A stretch of DNA of 42,292 bases, taken from contig DHOG01000027.1 of the NCBI GenBank assembly GCA_002410715.1, positions 17,951 through 60,242 on the forward strand. Direction: 5' to 3'. Numbering within the stretch: position 1 is the stretch's first letter; every line of letters starts with the position of its first letter. Source of the DNA: Ruminococcaceae bacterium UBA5396. Its GTDB lineage: Bacteria; Bacillota; Clostridia; Oscillospirales; Acutalibacteraceae. Positions 8,533-16,536 of the stretch are shown piece by piece. The position numbers were made by a program, and so were the translations under genes. A model generated the notes under the pieces. That model had not been told where the DNA came from, searched no databases, and saw only the letters and a list, made by a program, of their open reading frames with translations.

Positions 8533-8560
8533 TGAAAGGAGGGCGTTAACCCTCCTTTCA
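8533..8560 (-). terminator. Terminator-like hairpin after tsf
   Basis: TGAAAGGAGGG (8533-8543) and CCCTCCTTTCA (8550-8560) form a perfect 11-bp stem with a 6-base loop, ten bases after the tsf stop. The following minus-strand sequence has few Ts. A second dyad TGTTCTT/AAGAACA (8515-8532) adjoins it. Confidence 0.65.
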
Positions 8561-8570
8561 TTGAGTTAAA

Positions 8571-9494
8571 TTACTTTATCATTCCGGCAACTTCATCTGC
8601 AAAGTTATCCTCACGCTTTTGCAGACCTTCGCCTTTTTCAAAGCGGACAAATTCTGCAATCTTCATGGAACCGCCGGCTGTCTTTGCCATGTCGTTGACA
8701 TACTGTTCAACAGTAATATCACCATTTTTGACAAATGCTTGTTGAAGCAGGCAATTGTTCTCATAGAACTTACCGATACGCCCTTCAACCATTTTACGGA
8801 CAATCTGCTCCGGCTTGCTGGCGTTCTTCGGATCGTTCTTGATCTGGGCAATCAGAATTTCTTTTTCCTTTTCAATATCTTCCTGAGGAACAGAATTCTT
8901 ATCCAGATAGGCTGCATTCAATGCTGCAATCTGCATTGCAACGTCCTTACCACATTCCTGAAGCTGATCTGAGGAGGCTGTGGCATCATCTGCATCAAAA
9001 CGGACAAGAACGCCGATACGCCCGCCGCCATGAACATAAGAAACGACATTTCCCTCATATCTTGCAAAGCGGCGGATGTTGAGGTTTTCACCGATTACAA
9101 GGATTTTCTCCCGCAATGCATCTGCAACCGTCATGCTGCCATCAAAACCTGTTTCAAGTAATACAGAAATATCTGCAGGATTTTCATGAATGACAATTTC
9201 AGCGACTTTCTGTACAAAAGCCTGAAAATCAGCATTTTTAGCTACGAAATCTGTTTCGGAATTAACCTCTACCATAGCGCCAATCTTTTTATCATTGTCG
9301 ACAAAAGCATAAACCAGACCTTCAGCCGCGATTCTGCTAGATTTTTTTTCAGCAGCTGCCAAACCCTTCTCGCGAAGAATGTCAATTGCTTTCTCCATAT
9401 CGCCGTCGGTTTCTGTCAGTGCCTTTTTACAGTCCATCATGCCGACGCCTGTTTTTTCGCGCAATAGCTGCACGTCTTTTGCTGTAAATGCCAT
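8571..9494 (-). CDS. tsf: Translation elongation factor Ts
   Basis: 307 residues. EF-Ts catalyses GDP/GTP exchange on EF-Tu. The N-terminal UBA-like domain reads MAFTAKDVQLLREKTGVGM then MDCKKALTETDGDMEKAI. The core keeps the signature around SETDFVAKN, with a second dimerisation-domain repeat (QELCGKD-like QECGKDVAMQIA). It lies 40 bases after rpsB on the same strand, the classic rpsB-tsf pair, and is followed by a hairpin and tRNA-Leu in place of the usual pyrH-frr. The ribosome site ahead of ATG 9494 (AAAGGGATGG) is only moderate. Confidence 0.98.
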   Translation of the reverse strand: MAFTAKDVQLLREKTGVGMMDCKKALTETDGDMEKAIDILREKGLAAAEKKSSRIAAEGLVYAFVDNDKKIGAMVEVNSETDFVAKNADFQAFVQKVAEIVIHENPADISVLLETGFDGSMTVADALREKILVIGENLNIRRFARYEGNVVSYVHGGGRIGVLVRFDADDATASSDQLQECGKDVAMQIAALNAAYLDKNSVPQEDIEKEKEILIAQIKNDPKNASKPEQIVRKMVEGRIGKFYENNCLLQQAFVKNGDITVEQYVNDMAKTAGGSMKIAEFVRFEKGEGLQKREDNFADEVAGMIK

Positions 9495-9534
9495 AGGGCA
9501 CCATCCCTTTCATTCCAATAATATGAATATAAAA

Positions 9535-10326
9535 TTATTCAGCTGTAGCTCCAGTTTTCTGCTCGACAGCTGCTTCTGCAATCGATTCAGTTGCAGCTTC
9601 GACCCCGGCTTCTGCTTCCTCTTCAGCTTCAAGAGAAGTGTCTTCACCTTGACGGCCTTCAATAATTGCATTGGCCATTGTTGCGGAAATCAGCTTAACT
9701 GCACGAATTGCATCATCATTACCCGGAATAATATAATCAATTTCATCGGGGTCACAGTTTGTATCAACAATCGCCACAATAGGAATACCGAGCTTGTGAG
9801 CTTCTGCTACAGCAATTTTCTCTTTACGGGGATCAATAATGAAAAGCGCACCGGGAAGCTTTTTCATATCTTTGATGCCACCTAGAAATTTCTCAAGCTT
9901 TTCAATTTCATGATTGAGCTTGATTACTTCCTTCTTGGGGAGCAGATCAAAAATGCCTTCCTGTTCCATTGATCTGAGTTGGCTTAAACGGGCAATACGT
10001 CCGCGGATGGTACGGAAGTTTGTCAACATACCGCCAAGCCACCGGGCATTAACATAGTGTGCGCCTGCGCGTGTAGCTTCCTCACGAATTGAATCCTGTG
10101 CCTGCTTCTTTGTGCCTACAAAAAGAACCGATTCACCGTTAGCAGTCAGATCGCGAATAAACATATACGCATCCTCCAGCTTGCGAACAGTCTTCTGCAG
10201 ATCGATGATATAAATGCCATTACGCTCCGTGAAAATATAGGGAGCCATTTTAGGATTCCAGCGACGAGTTTGATGTCCGAAATGGACACCTGCCTCGAGC
10301 AGCTGTTTCATAGATACTACTGCCAT
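9535..10326 (-). CDS. rpsB: 30S ribosomal protein S2
   Basis: 263 residues from ATG 10326, which has AGGAGG (10340-10335) in ideal position; the reading frame stays open further upstream, but that part is the RNA leader. The start [19 protein letters not shown] is diagnostic, as are [26 protein letters not shown] and the [14 protein letters not shown] motif. The C-terminus carries about 40 Ala/Glu-rich residues beyond the conserved core, a variable tail seen in many S2 proteins. It is cotranscribed with tsf from the promoter at 10429-10457. Confidence 0.98.
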   Translation of the reverse strand: MAVVSMKQLLEAGVHFGHQTRRWNPKMAPYIFTERNGIYIIDLQKTVRKLEDAYMFIRDLTANGESVLFVGTKKQAQDSIREEATRAGAHYVNARWLGGMLTNFRTIRGRIARLSQLRSMEQEGIFDLLPKKEVIKLNHEIEKLEKFLGGIKDMKKLPGALFIIDPRKEKIAVAEAHKLGIPIVAIVDTNCDPDEIDYIIPGNDDAIRAVKLISATMANAIIEGRQGEDTSLEAEEEAEAGVEAATESIAEAAVEQKTGATAE

Positions 10327-10422
10327 TCTTATTTCCTCCTTGGTTTTTCCTCCGCAGAACCGATAAACGGCAACCGCCAATGGCGGCACCCACCGCAAAC
10401 ATATTCTGCGTGTGTTTTTTAC
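10327..10422 (-). promoter_or_regulatory. Structured rpsB 5' leader
   Basis: About 95 bases between the predicted transcription start and rpsB. The minus-strand RNA can fold with CAGAA (10408-10404) pairing to TTCTG (10359-10355), enclosing a GCCGCC/GGCGGT hairpin (10387-10373). Ribosomal protein operons are often autoregulated by such leaders. Regulation by S2 here is inference. Confidence 0.4.
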
Positions 10423-10428
10423 TGTGGC

Positions 10429-10457
10429 ATTATAACACGCTTTGCTTTTTTCTGCAA
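10429..10457 (-). promoter_or_regulatory. Promoter of rpsB-tsf
   Basis: Minus-strand TTGCAG (10457-10452), a 17-base spacer and TATAAT (10434-10429), about 100 bases before rpsB. Confidence 0.85.
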
Positions 10458-10542
10458 GATGAATTTTAGTGGTTCCAGCGTTTGGGGTTTCCTGTGCTTT
10501 TCAATTTCCTTAACTTTCCATGATTTGCCTGGCAATGATTTT

Positions 10543-10779
10543 CTACACAATAAAATCCTCTATTTTTTTTAATATCCCTTTGTTACTTGAATGTATATTT
10601 AATTGAACAGGCTCCCTCAAATCCATGCTGAAAACCCCCATAACAGACTTAGCATCAACAATATGCACACCTTTTATGAGTTCACATTCTACATCTTCCT
10701 TTGAGATAATGGATGTGAAAGTTTTAATCTTATCAACGCTGTCAATCAGTATTTTTACGGTCATCATAATAGGTATCAT
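10543..10779 (-). CDS. HPr-like protein lacking the phosphorylatable His (Crh-like)
   Basis: 78 residues with the HPr fold signature DAKSVMGVFSMDL, equivalent to the Ser46 region (KSIMGV) of HPr; Ser45 here is that serine. The active-site motif GxHARPA is absent: the aligned stretch reads SVDKIKTF, so no His15 is present and it cannot carry phosphate from enzyme I in the PTS. This is the pattern of Crh in Bacillus, a regulatory HPr paralogue. It lies 20 bases after mgsA on the same strand, presumably cotranscribed. Start is uncertain: ATG 10779 is next to AGAAGG, while ATGs at 10767 and 10764 are better spaced. Whether it responds to HPr kinase is unknown. Confidence 0.8.
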   Translation of the reverse strand: MIPIMMTVKILIDSVDKIKTFTSIISKEDVECELIKGVHIVDAKSVMGVFSMDLREPVQLNIHSSNKGILKKIEDFIV

Positions 10780-10799
10780 TCCTTCTTATCTCTGAATAA

Positions 10800-11273
10800 T
10801 TAACTTTTGGCTTTTACCCGGTCGAGGATATTCTGTTTAAAATTAATTACACTATGATCATATTCTTGATTCATTAAAGTTGAATGAATCAAAAAATCCG
10901 CAGTCGCTTTATTATTCGCGATTGGAATATCATATACTTGAGCAATTCTTAATAGTGCTTTTACATCCGGATCATGAGGCTGAGCTTTTAATGGATCAGA
11001 AAAGAAGATTACAAAATTAACTTTCCCTTCTACGATTTTAGCCCCAATTTGCTGGTCGCCTCCTAAAGGACCACTGTTGTATCCCTTGACAGGAAGCCCT
11101 GTCTTTTCGGCAACCAACCTTGCGGTCGTACCTGTTCCGCATAAAAAATGATTTCTTAGGATATCCTGATTTTGGGCGCACCAATCAATTAATTCATTCT
11201 TTTTTCCATCATGGGCAATTAAAGCGATGTTTTTTTGTTTTTCAATTGTAAATTTGATAAATTTATCATTCAT
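10800..11273 (-). CDS. mgsA: Methylglyoxal synthase
   Basis: 157 residues against about 150 for the family. The enzyme turns dihydroxyacetone phosphate into methylglyoxal and phosphate, a bypass of lower glycolysis used when sugar phosphates build up. Visible motifs are IALIAHD (H21), CGTGTTARLV, the NSGPLGGDQQIGA signature with catalytic Asp73, and PHDPDVKALLR (H100, D103). AAAGGTGA precedes ATG 11273. Its operon partner is the HPr-like gene just downstream, which suggests control of the enzyme by carbon status. Confidence 0.96.
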   Translation of the reverse strand: MNDKFIKFTIEKQKNIALIAHDGKKNELIDWCAQNQDILRNHFLCGTGTTARLVAEKTGLPVKGYNSGPLGGDQQIGAKIVEGKVNFVIFFSDPLKAQPHDPDVKALLRIAQVYDIPIANNKATADFLIHSTLMNQEYDHSVINFKQNILDRVKAKS

Positions 11274-11307
11274 TTATGTCACCTTTTCAACTTAGTGTAT
11301 AGATACT

Positions 11308-11336
11308 ATTATATATTGTTTCGCCAAACATAGCAA
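11308..11336 (-). promoter_or_regulatory. Promoter of mgsA and the HPr-like gene
   Basis: Minus-strand TTGCTA (11336-11331), a 17-base spacer and TATAAT (11313-11308), about 35 bases before mgsA. It is divergent from the alaS promoter some 50 bases away. Confidence 0.8.
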
Positions 11337-11384
11337 ATTGAAATGTTCATTTTTGCTTATTCGCGTATTTCAGTTTCACAACTA

Positions 11385-11413
11385 TTGACAATATTTTATC
11401 GTGATAATATAAT
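11385..11413 (+). promoter_or_regulatory. Promoter of the alaS T-box transcript
   Basis: TTGACA (11385-11390), a 17-base spacer and TATAAT (11408-11413), an exact consensus match upstream of the T-box leader. Confidence 0.92.
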
Positions 11414-11429
11414 AATGATAAACATTTCA

Positions 11430-11646
11430 AAAGACCAAGACGGGAAATAAGCGGTTGCTTGGCATTCAGAGAGGAAGCCCCATGGCTGAAAGGGCGTCTA
11501 TGCTGAAAACCGCAGTGCCATCCCCGAGTTCCACCGTGAAGAGCGGCGGCGTTTTCCGCGTTAAGGAATAAAAGTGGCGTCGTTTCGGCGCAATTTGGGT
11601 GGTACCACGGACCTCCGTCCCATACATGGGCGGGGGTGTTTTTTAT
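11430..11646 (+). promoter_or_regulatory. T-box riboswitch, alanine (specifier GCC), controlling alaS
   Basis: The T-box core reads TTTGGGTGGTACCACGG at 11594-11610, with TGGT able to pair with the ACCA end of uncharged tRNA-Ala. Stem I is visible: CGGG (11441-11444) pairs with CCCG (11523-11526) and GCGGTT (11451-11456) with AACCGC (11508-11513), leaving an internal loop whose 3' side is AGTGCCAT. GCC at 11517-11519 is an Ala codon followed by A, the expected specifier. GGCTGAAAG lies in the apical part. A terminator stem (about 11611-11640, CCCAT/ATGGG core) ends in TTTTTT. Uncharged tRNA-Ala should favour read-through into alaS. Confidence 0.95.
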
Positions 11647-11759
11647 GGATGCTAACCATCTGCTTTTGACGAAAGCAGTTGAATTGCGAACAGCTTTCTC
11701 AAACAATAGAAGCCAGAAAGAAGATTCTATACACGACAATTGAAAGGAAGATACAAATT

Positions 11760-14414
11760 ATGCAGTGGACCGGATTAAACGAATTAAGGGAAAAGTTTTT
11801 ATCATTTTTTGAAAGCAAGGGACATCTCAGGCTCCCCAGCTTTTCTTTGGTTCCGCAAAATGATAAGTCTCTTTTACTGATCAATTCCGGTATGGCTCCG
11901 ATGAAAAAATATTTTACGGGTGAACTGACACCGCCCAGCAAACGTGTTACAACCTGTCAGAAGTGTATCCGAACGCCGGATATCGAAAGAGTTGGAAAGA
12001 CGGCACGCCACGGCACTTATTTTGAAATGCTGGGCAACTTCAGCTTCGGTGATTATTTTAAGCATGAGGCCACGGCATGGGCTTGGGAGTTCTGTACAAA
12101 GGTTCTTGACATGCCGGTGGATCGAATTTGGGTCAGCGTTTATGAAAAGGATGAGCAGACATTTGATATTTGGACAAAGGAAGTAGGCGTCAGCCCCGAC
12201 CGTATTGTCAGGATGGGGAAAGAGGATAATTTTTGGGAACATGGTTCAGGACCCTGCGGACCTTGCTCGGAGCTTTATTTTGACCGCGGAGAGCAGTATG
12301 GATGCGGTTCGCCGGACTGTGGCGTGGGATGCGAATGTGACCGGTACGTCGAGTTCTGGAACAATGTGTTTACGCAGTTTGACAGCGACGGAAAAGGAAA
12401 TTATACACCGCTTGATCATCCCAATATCGATACAGGTATGGGGCTTGAACGGCTCGCCTGTATTATGCAGGGCGTTGATAATCTGTTTGAAGTTGACACC
12501 GTTCAGAATATCATGAACCATATCAGTCAAATCGCCGGTGTGAAGTATAAAGAGAGTGAAAAGACCGATGTATCATTGCGAGTAATTACCGACCATATCC
12601 GTTCCACCATCTTTATGATCGGCGATGGAGTTATGCCGTCAAATGAAGGTCGGGGATATGTGGTTCGCAGATTACTTCGCCGTGCTGCGCGCCACGGAAG
12701 ACTTCTGGGCATTCACGAACCATTCTTATATCAGGTATGTGATACTGTGATTCAGGAAAATATATTGCCATATCCTGAACTCTGTGAGAAAAAAGATTAT
12801 ATTAAAAAGATTTTGCAGGTTGAAGAGCAAGCATTCGGCAAAACAATTGACAGCGGTCTTGCACTGCTTGACGAAATGCTGTCATCCTTGTCCGGCACAA
12901 TATTATCGGGTGCTGCCGCATTTAAGCTGTATGACACCTATGGTTTTCCGGTTGATCTTACCCGTGATATTCTTGAGGAAAAGGGTATACAGGTTGACGA
13001 GGAAGAATTTAACAGGCTCATGACAGAGCAGCGAGCCAGAGCGCGTGCCGCCCGCAAAAATGCCGGCGCCGACGCATGGAAAGGCGATGCAGGTGTGTTC
13101 GAGCAGCTGATGCCTGGCAGCTTTGTAGGCTATGAAACCATGAGCGCACAGGCAAAGGTTACCGCCATTGTTCGTGAAAATGAGCTTGTCGAAAGCCTTT
13201 CGGAGGGTAAATCTGCCGTTGTTGTTTTGGATGTAACTCCGTTTTATGCCGAAAGCGGCGGACAGGTGGGCGATACAGGGATAATAAAAAATGGCAATGC
13301 TGTATTCAATGTATCGGATACATTAAAAAGTGAGAGCAGTGTATTTATGCATGTCGGCAGCCTGACTGCCGGAGAGTTGAGCGTGGGGGATGTTGTATCC
13401 GCAGAAGTGAATGAACCACAGCGGTACGCGACAATGAGAAATCACACCGCGGCGCACCTGTTGCAATCGGCGCTCTGTCAAGTGCTTGGAAGCCATGTTG
13501 AGCAGGCAGGACAGCTTGTCAACAGCAAACGCATGCGCTTTGACTTCACGCATTTTGCGGCGTTGACAGCAAAAGAGCTGAATCAGGTTGAAACGCTTGT
13601 CAATCAGTGGGTTTTAAAGGGATTGACTGCAGATATTCGGGAAATGCCGATTGAGGAAGCAAAGAAACTTGGTGCCATTGCTTTGTTTGGAGAAAAGTAC
13701 GGCGATATTGTTCGCGTTGTGCGTATGGGTATTGGTGAGGAAAATGTTTCAGCAGAGCTTTGCGGCGGAACGCACATGGACAATACGGCCAAGCTGGGAC
13801 TGTTCAAAATCATTTCAGAAAGCTCGGTAGCGGCGGGTGTTCGCAGAATCGAAGCCGTAACAGGTGATAACGTACTTGAGCTATTGAACCAATACCGCAA
13901 TCTGCTTGCTCATACAGCGGATGCCATGAAAGCAGGAAATATGGAGGAATTGCCCCGCCGCGCCTCACAGCTTTCCGGGGAACTGAAAGGGCTGCAGCGT
14001 GAACTGGATGCCCTGCATGCTAAAATGGCTGCATCCAAAGTGGAGGGGCTTTTTGAAAACATGAAGCAGGTGGGCGGTGTCCGTGTTGCTTCCGCCATTT
14101 TTTCGGGGGTTGATGGAAACGGTGTCCGTACTATGTGTGACCGTTGCCGAGACATTGCGCCGACAGATGCGGTTGTGGTCATTGCAGGTGTTATGAAAGA
14201 GGCGGGTACGATCGCTTTAGGTTGCTATTGCGGTTCGGATGCTGTTAAATCAGGTGCCCATGCGGGAAATATTGTTCGTGAAACGGCAAAGCTCTGCGGC
14301 GGTAACGGCGGCGGCAGACCGGACTGCGCTATGGCTGGCGGAAAAGACATTTATAAAGCGGAGGATGCGGTTAAGGCGGTTCCCGAAATTGTAGAGCGAT
14401 TAATAAAAAAATAA
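11760..14414 (+). CDS. alaS: Alanyl-tRNA synthetase
   Basis: 884 residues, normal for AlaRS. The start ATG 11760 has GGAAG nine bases upstream; an open frame before it is only leader. The class II catalytic core begins MQWTGLNELREKFLSFFESKGH. Motif 2/3 regions are clear (RHGTYFEMLGNFSFGDYF; TGMGLERLACIMQG). The editing domain has the HxxxH zinc motif (NHTAAHLLQ) and CGGTH. The C-terminal DHHA1 part ends with GGNGGGRPDCAMAGGKD. It charges tRNA-Ala and clears misacylated Ser/Gly. It is controlled by the alanine T-box and followed 20 bases later by a HIT gene. Confidence 0.99.
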   Translation: MQWTGLNELREKFLSFFESKGHLRLPSFSLVPQNDKSLLLINSGMAPMKKYFTGELTPPSKRVTTCQKCIRTPDIERVGKTARHGTYFEMLGNFSFGDYFKHEATAWAWEFCTKVLDMPVDRIWVSVYEKDEQTFDIWTKEVGVSPDRIVRMGKEDNFWEHGSGPCGPCSELYFDRGEQYGCGSPDCGVGCECDRYVEFWNNVFTQFDSDGKGNYTPLDHPNIDTGMGLERLACIMQGVDNLFEVDTVQNIMNHISQIAGVKYKESEKTDVSLRVITDHIRSTIFMIGDGVMPSNEGRGYVVRRLLRRAARHGRLLGIHEPFLYQVCDTVIQENILPYPELCEKKDYIKKILQVEEQAFGKTIDSGLALLDEMLSSLSGTILSGAAAFKLYDTYGFPVDLTRDILEEKGIQVDEEEFNRLMTEQRARARAARKNAGADAWKGDAGVFEQLMPGSFVGYETMSAQAKVTAIVRENELVESLSEGKSAVVVLDVTPFYAESGGQVGDTGIIKNGNAVFNVSDTLKSESSVFMHVGSLTAGELSVGDVVSAEVNEPQRYATMRNHTAAHLLQSALCQVLGSHVEQAGQLVNSKRMRFDFTHFAALTAKELNQVETLVNQWVLKGLTADIREMPIEEAKKLGAIALFGEKYGDIVRVVRMGIGEENVSAELCGGTHMDNTAKLGLFKIISESSVAAGVRRIEAVTGDNVLELLNQYRNLLAHTADAMKAGNMEELPRRASQLSGELKGLQRELDALHAKMAASKVEGLFENMKQVGGVRVASAIFSGVDGNGVRTMCDRCRDIAPTDAVVVIAGVMKEAGTIALGCYCGSDAVKSGAHAGNIVRETAKLCGGNGGGRPDCAMAGGKDIYKAEDAVKAVPEIVERLIKK

Positions 14415-14434
14415 TATGAGAAAGGATGGGTCTA

Positions 14435-14770
14435 ATGGCGGATTGTGTTTTTTGCAAAATTATAGCCGGGGAAATCCCTTCCAAAAAAGTTTATGAGGAT
14501 GAAAGGGTGCTTGCTTTTTATGATATTGAACCAAAAGCGCCGGTACATTTTCTGGTGATTCCCAAAGCGCATATTACCGGTGCAAATGTGATTACAGCAG
14601 AAAACAGTAAGGTAATTGCTGATATATATCAAGTGATTGCCAAGGTGACTGCGGATTTGGGTCTTACATCCTATCGGGTAGTGACCAACAACGGAACGGA
14701 TTCTGGTCAGACTGTTTTTCATCTGCATTTTCATGTACTTTCCGGTAGGGTACTGGGGGAGATGGCGTAA
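14435..14770 (+). CDS. HIT family nucleotide hydrolase (HinT-like)
   Basis: 111 residues, the usual size for HinT-type purine nucleoside phosphoramidases. N-terminal MADCVFCKIIAGEIPSKKVYED and the C-terminal histidine triad HLHFHVLSG are diagnostic. ATG 14435 is chosen because AAAGGA (14421-14426) lies eight bases upstream; ATG 14426 overlaps that site. It follows alaS closely. HinT-type enzymes hydrolyse aminoacyl-adenylates in other bacteria, which would suit a place beside an aminoacyl-tRNA synthetase; that link is inference. Confidence 0.95.
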   Translation: MADCVFCKIIAGEIPSKKVYEDERVLAFYDIEPKAPVHFLVIPKAHITGANVITAENSKVIADIYQVIAKVTADLGLTSYRVVTNNGTDSGQTVFHLHFHVLSGRVLGEMA

Positions 14771-14931
14771 CACGACGTGCATTAATTTTCTGCTGAATTA
14801 AGATGTCGCAGCACGTCGCCACAAAAGCTGCGCTTTTGTCCGAGTTGAGAGAATAATAAGGGTGCCCCTAGTTAATTGTAACAGTAACGCTTGCTTGGCG
14901 CACGTCGCAAAAAAATTGAACGGGTGACTGC
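14771..14931. other. Structured spacer with repeated GCACGTCGC motif
   Basis: CGACGTGC (14773-14780) pairs perfectly with GCACGTCG (14811-14818), enclosing TTAATT/AATTAA. A second perfect hairpin ACAAAAGC/GCTTTTGT follows (14821-14839). The nonamer GCACGTCGC occurs twice, at 14811-14819 and near 14901-14909. No T-run follows, so this is not a plain terminator. Nature unknown. Confidence 0.45.
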
Positions 14932-15810
14932 ATGACATATATAATTATAGATTTGGAATGGAACGGTGCGTATGCACGGCGTACGCGGGGATACTTTAAC
15001 GAAATTATTGAAATCGGCGCAGTGAAGATGGATGATTCACTTCAGCTGGTTGATTCGTTTCATGCGGTCATTCGTCCGGTAGTTAGTCGAAAACTAAGTT
15101 CCATCGTCCAGGATCTAACAGGGATTGAGGAAGAGGAGCTTGAAGACGGGATGCCCTTTTCGCGCGCCGTCTCACAGCTACGCAAATGGATTACAGACCC
15201 AGAGGCGGTTATAATGACGTGGAGCACTACCGATTTGATTGTGATGCTTGAAAATTGCCGCTATTTTCTTAGAGAAGAACATATTCCGTTTATGAACCGT
15301 TATGCTGATTTGCAGGCTTATTTTCAGAACAGAATGGGTACTGGAAGCGCACAGCAAATTAGTCTCGGAAAAGCGTGCGAAATGCTTGAAATCAGTGACC
15401 AAGAGTTGGATTTGCACCGTGCGCTAGATGATAGTATTCTGTCAGGGAAGATTTTTGCGAAAATTTATGAAGCCAAATCATTTGAGCATCAGACTTTCTA
15501 TGCGGATTCCGAGTTCTACAGACGGCTGACTTTTAAAGTGTCTGTTGTAAATGATATTAGCAGTGAGCATGTCAAAATATCAGATCTGCGTTTCAGCTGT
15601 GAGGACTGTAACAGAATGTTAAATCGTATTGGTGAATGGAGGTTTCGCAACCGTGCCTTTTGCGCTGATTTTCTGTGTAGGGGCTGCAACCGTAAATATA
15701 CTGCCCGCGTACAGATTAAGCTGAAATACAGCGGTGCGGAAACCAATCGAACATTGATTCCTCATGCCGAGGAAATAGCAGAAAAAGAATCGAAAGCCGA
15801 TGATTTGTAA
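14932..15810 (+). CDS. DEDDh 3'-5' exonuclease (DnaQ/KapD-like) with C-terminal four-cysteine module
   Basis: 292 residues. The exonuclease domain (about 1-185) has the DEDDh residues: D7 and E9 in IIIDLEWNG, D101 in WSTTDLIVML, and H162/D167 in HRALDDS. An EIGAVKMD motif near 30 is typical. After it comes a tail with C223-x2-C226 and C249-x2-C252 (C244 also near), the spacing of a zinc-binding module that most stand-alone DnaQ-like nucleases lack. Substrate, DNA or RNA, is not told by sequence. The gene starts at ATG 14932 without an obvious strong ribosome site and stands alone between structured spacers. Confidence 0.85.
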   Translation: MTYIIIDLEWNGAYARRTRGYFNEIIEIGAVKMDDSLQLVDSFHAVIRPVVSRKLSSIVQDLTGIEEEELEDGMPFSRAVSQLRKWITDPEAVIMTWSTTDLIVMLENCRYFLREEHIPFMNRYADLQAYFQNRMGTGSAQQISLGKACEMLEISDQELDLHRALDDSILSGKIFAKIYEAKSFEHQTFYADSEFYRRLTFKVSVVNDISSEHVKISDLRFSCEDCNRMLNRIGEWRFRNRAFCADFLCRGCNRKYTARVQIKLKYSGAETNRTLIPHAEEIAEKESKADDL

Positions 15811-15913
15811 GATGCCACTATTCGGGGGGATTACCAAGATTCTTTCAACCTGAATGTACTAAACTCCCTTAATCGGGTTTCATGCCCTTACAGGTATAAA
15901 TGAAATAAAGGAA

Positions 15914-16429
15914 ATGAATTTATTGAAAAAGATATTTAAAAGAATAACCTTATCGAAGCCGACGATACTGGAAGAATTTAAGAAGTTCGCCCTGCGCGGT
16001 AATGTAATTGATCTTGCGGTCGGTGTGATTATTGGCGGAGCATTTCAAAAAAATGTTTCATCTTTTATTAATGATCTGGTGATGCCTTTGTTTGGCTTAC
16101 TGACCGGCAGTGTTAATTTTAATGATCAATTTATCCCGCTACGTTATCCGGAAGGCATTGACAAGGAAAAGCTAAGATCTTCTCTGGAATACGCGAAAGA
16201 GCAGGGAGTTCCCACCTTTAACTACGGAGCTTTTATTACTTCTGTAATTGATTTTTTAATTATGGCAGTTGTAATCTTCCTCATGGTCAAATTTATTAAC
16301 AGACTGGGAGACTTGCGCAAAAATCAGGAAGAAGTCATTCCCGAGGAAAAAACTAAAAGCTGCAAATACTGCTGTAGTGAGATTGATATACAGGCAACAC
16401 GCTGTCCGTATTGTACTTCTGATTTATAA
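15914..16429 (+). CDS. mscL: Large-conductance mechanosensitive channel MscL with zinc-ribbon tail
   Basis: 171 residues, longer than the usual 130-150. The MscL core is clear: EEFKKFALRGNVIDLAVGVIIGGAF (first helix), FINDLVMPLFGLLTG, and the second membrane helix near residues 109-128. The channel opens under high membrane tension to release solutes in osmotic downshock. The C-terminal cytoplasmic end carries C150-x2-C153 and C164-x2-C167, a zinc-ribbon pattern in place of the plain helical bundle. Start is unsure: AAAGGA is one base from ATG 15914 but ten from an in-frame TTG at 15923, so the protein may begin MKKIFKR. Confidence 0.93.
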   Translation: MNLLKKIFKRITLSKPTILEEFKKFALRGNVIDLAVGVIIGGAFQKNVSSFINDLVMPLFGLLTGSVNFNDQFIPLRYPEGIDKEKLRSSLEYAKEQGVPTFNYGAFITSVIDFLIMAVVIFLMVKFINRLGDLRKNQEEVIPEEKTKSCKYCCSEIDIQATRCPYCTSDL

Positions 16430-16536
16430 TATAAGACATATTTCGGCGAAACATATTTCGTGCCTCTTCACCATATATATAACACAGGTCTATAGGTGAA
16501 CTGTGTTTATAATTATTCGAAATGATGGTGAGGGTC

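Noticed and set aside
10327..10398. N-terminal extension of S2
   Set aside because: AGGAGG directly precedes ATG 10326 and the upstream part forms RNA structure.
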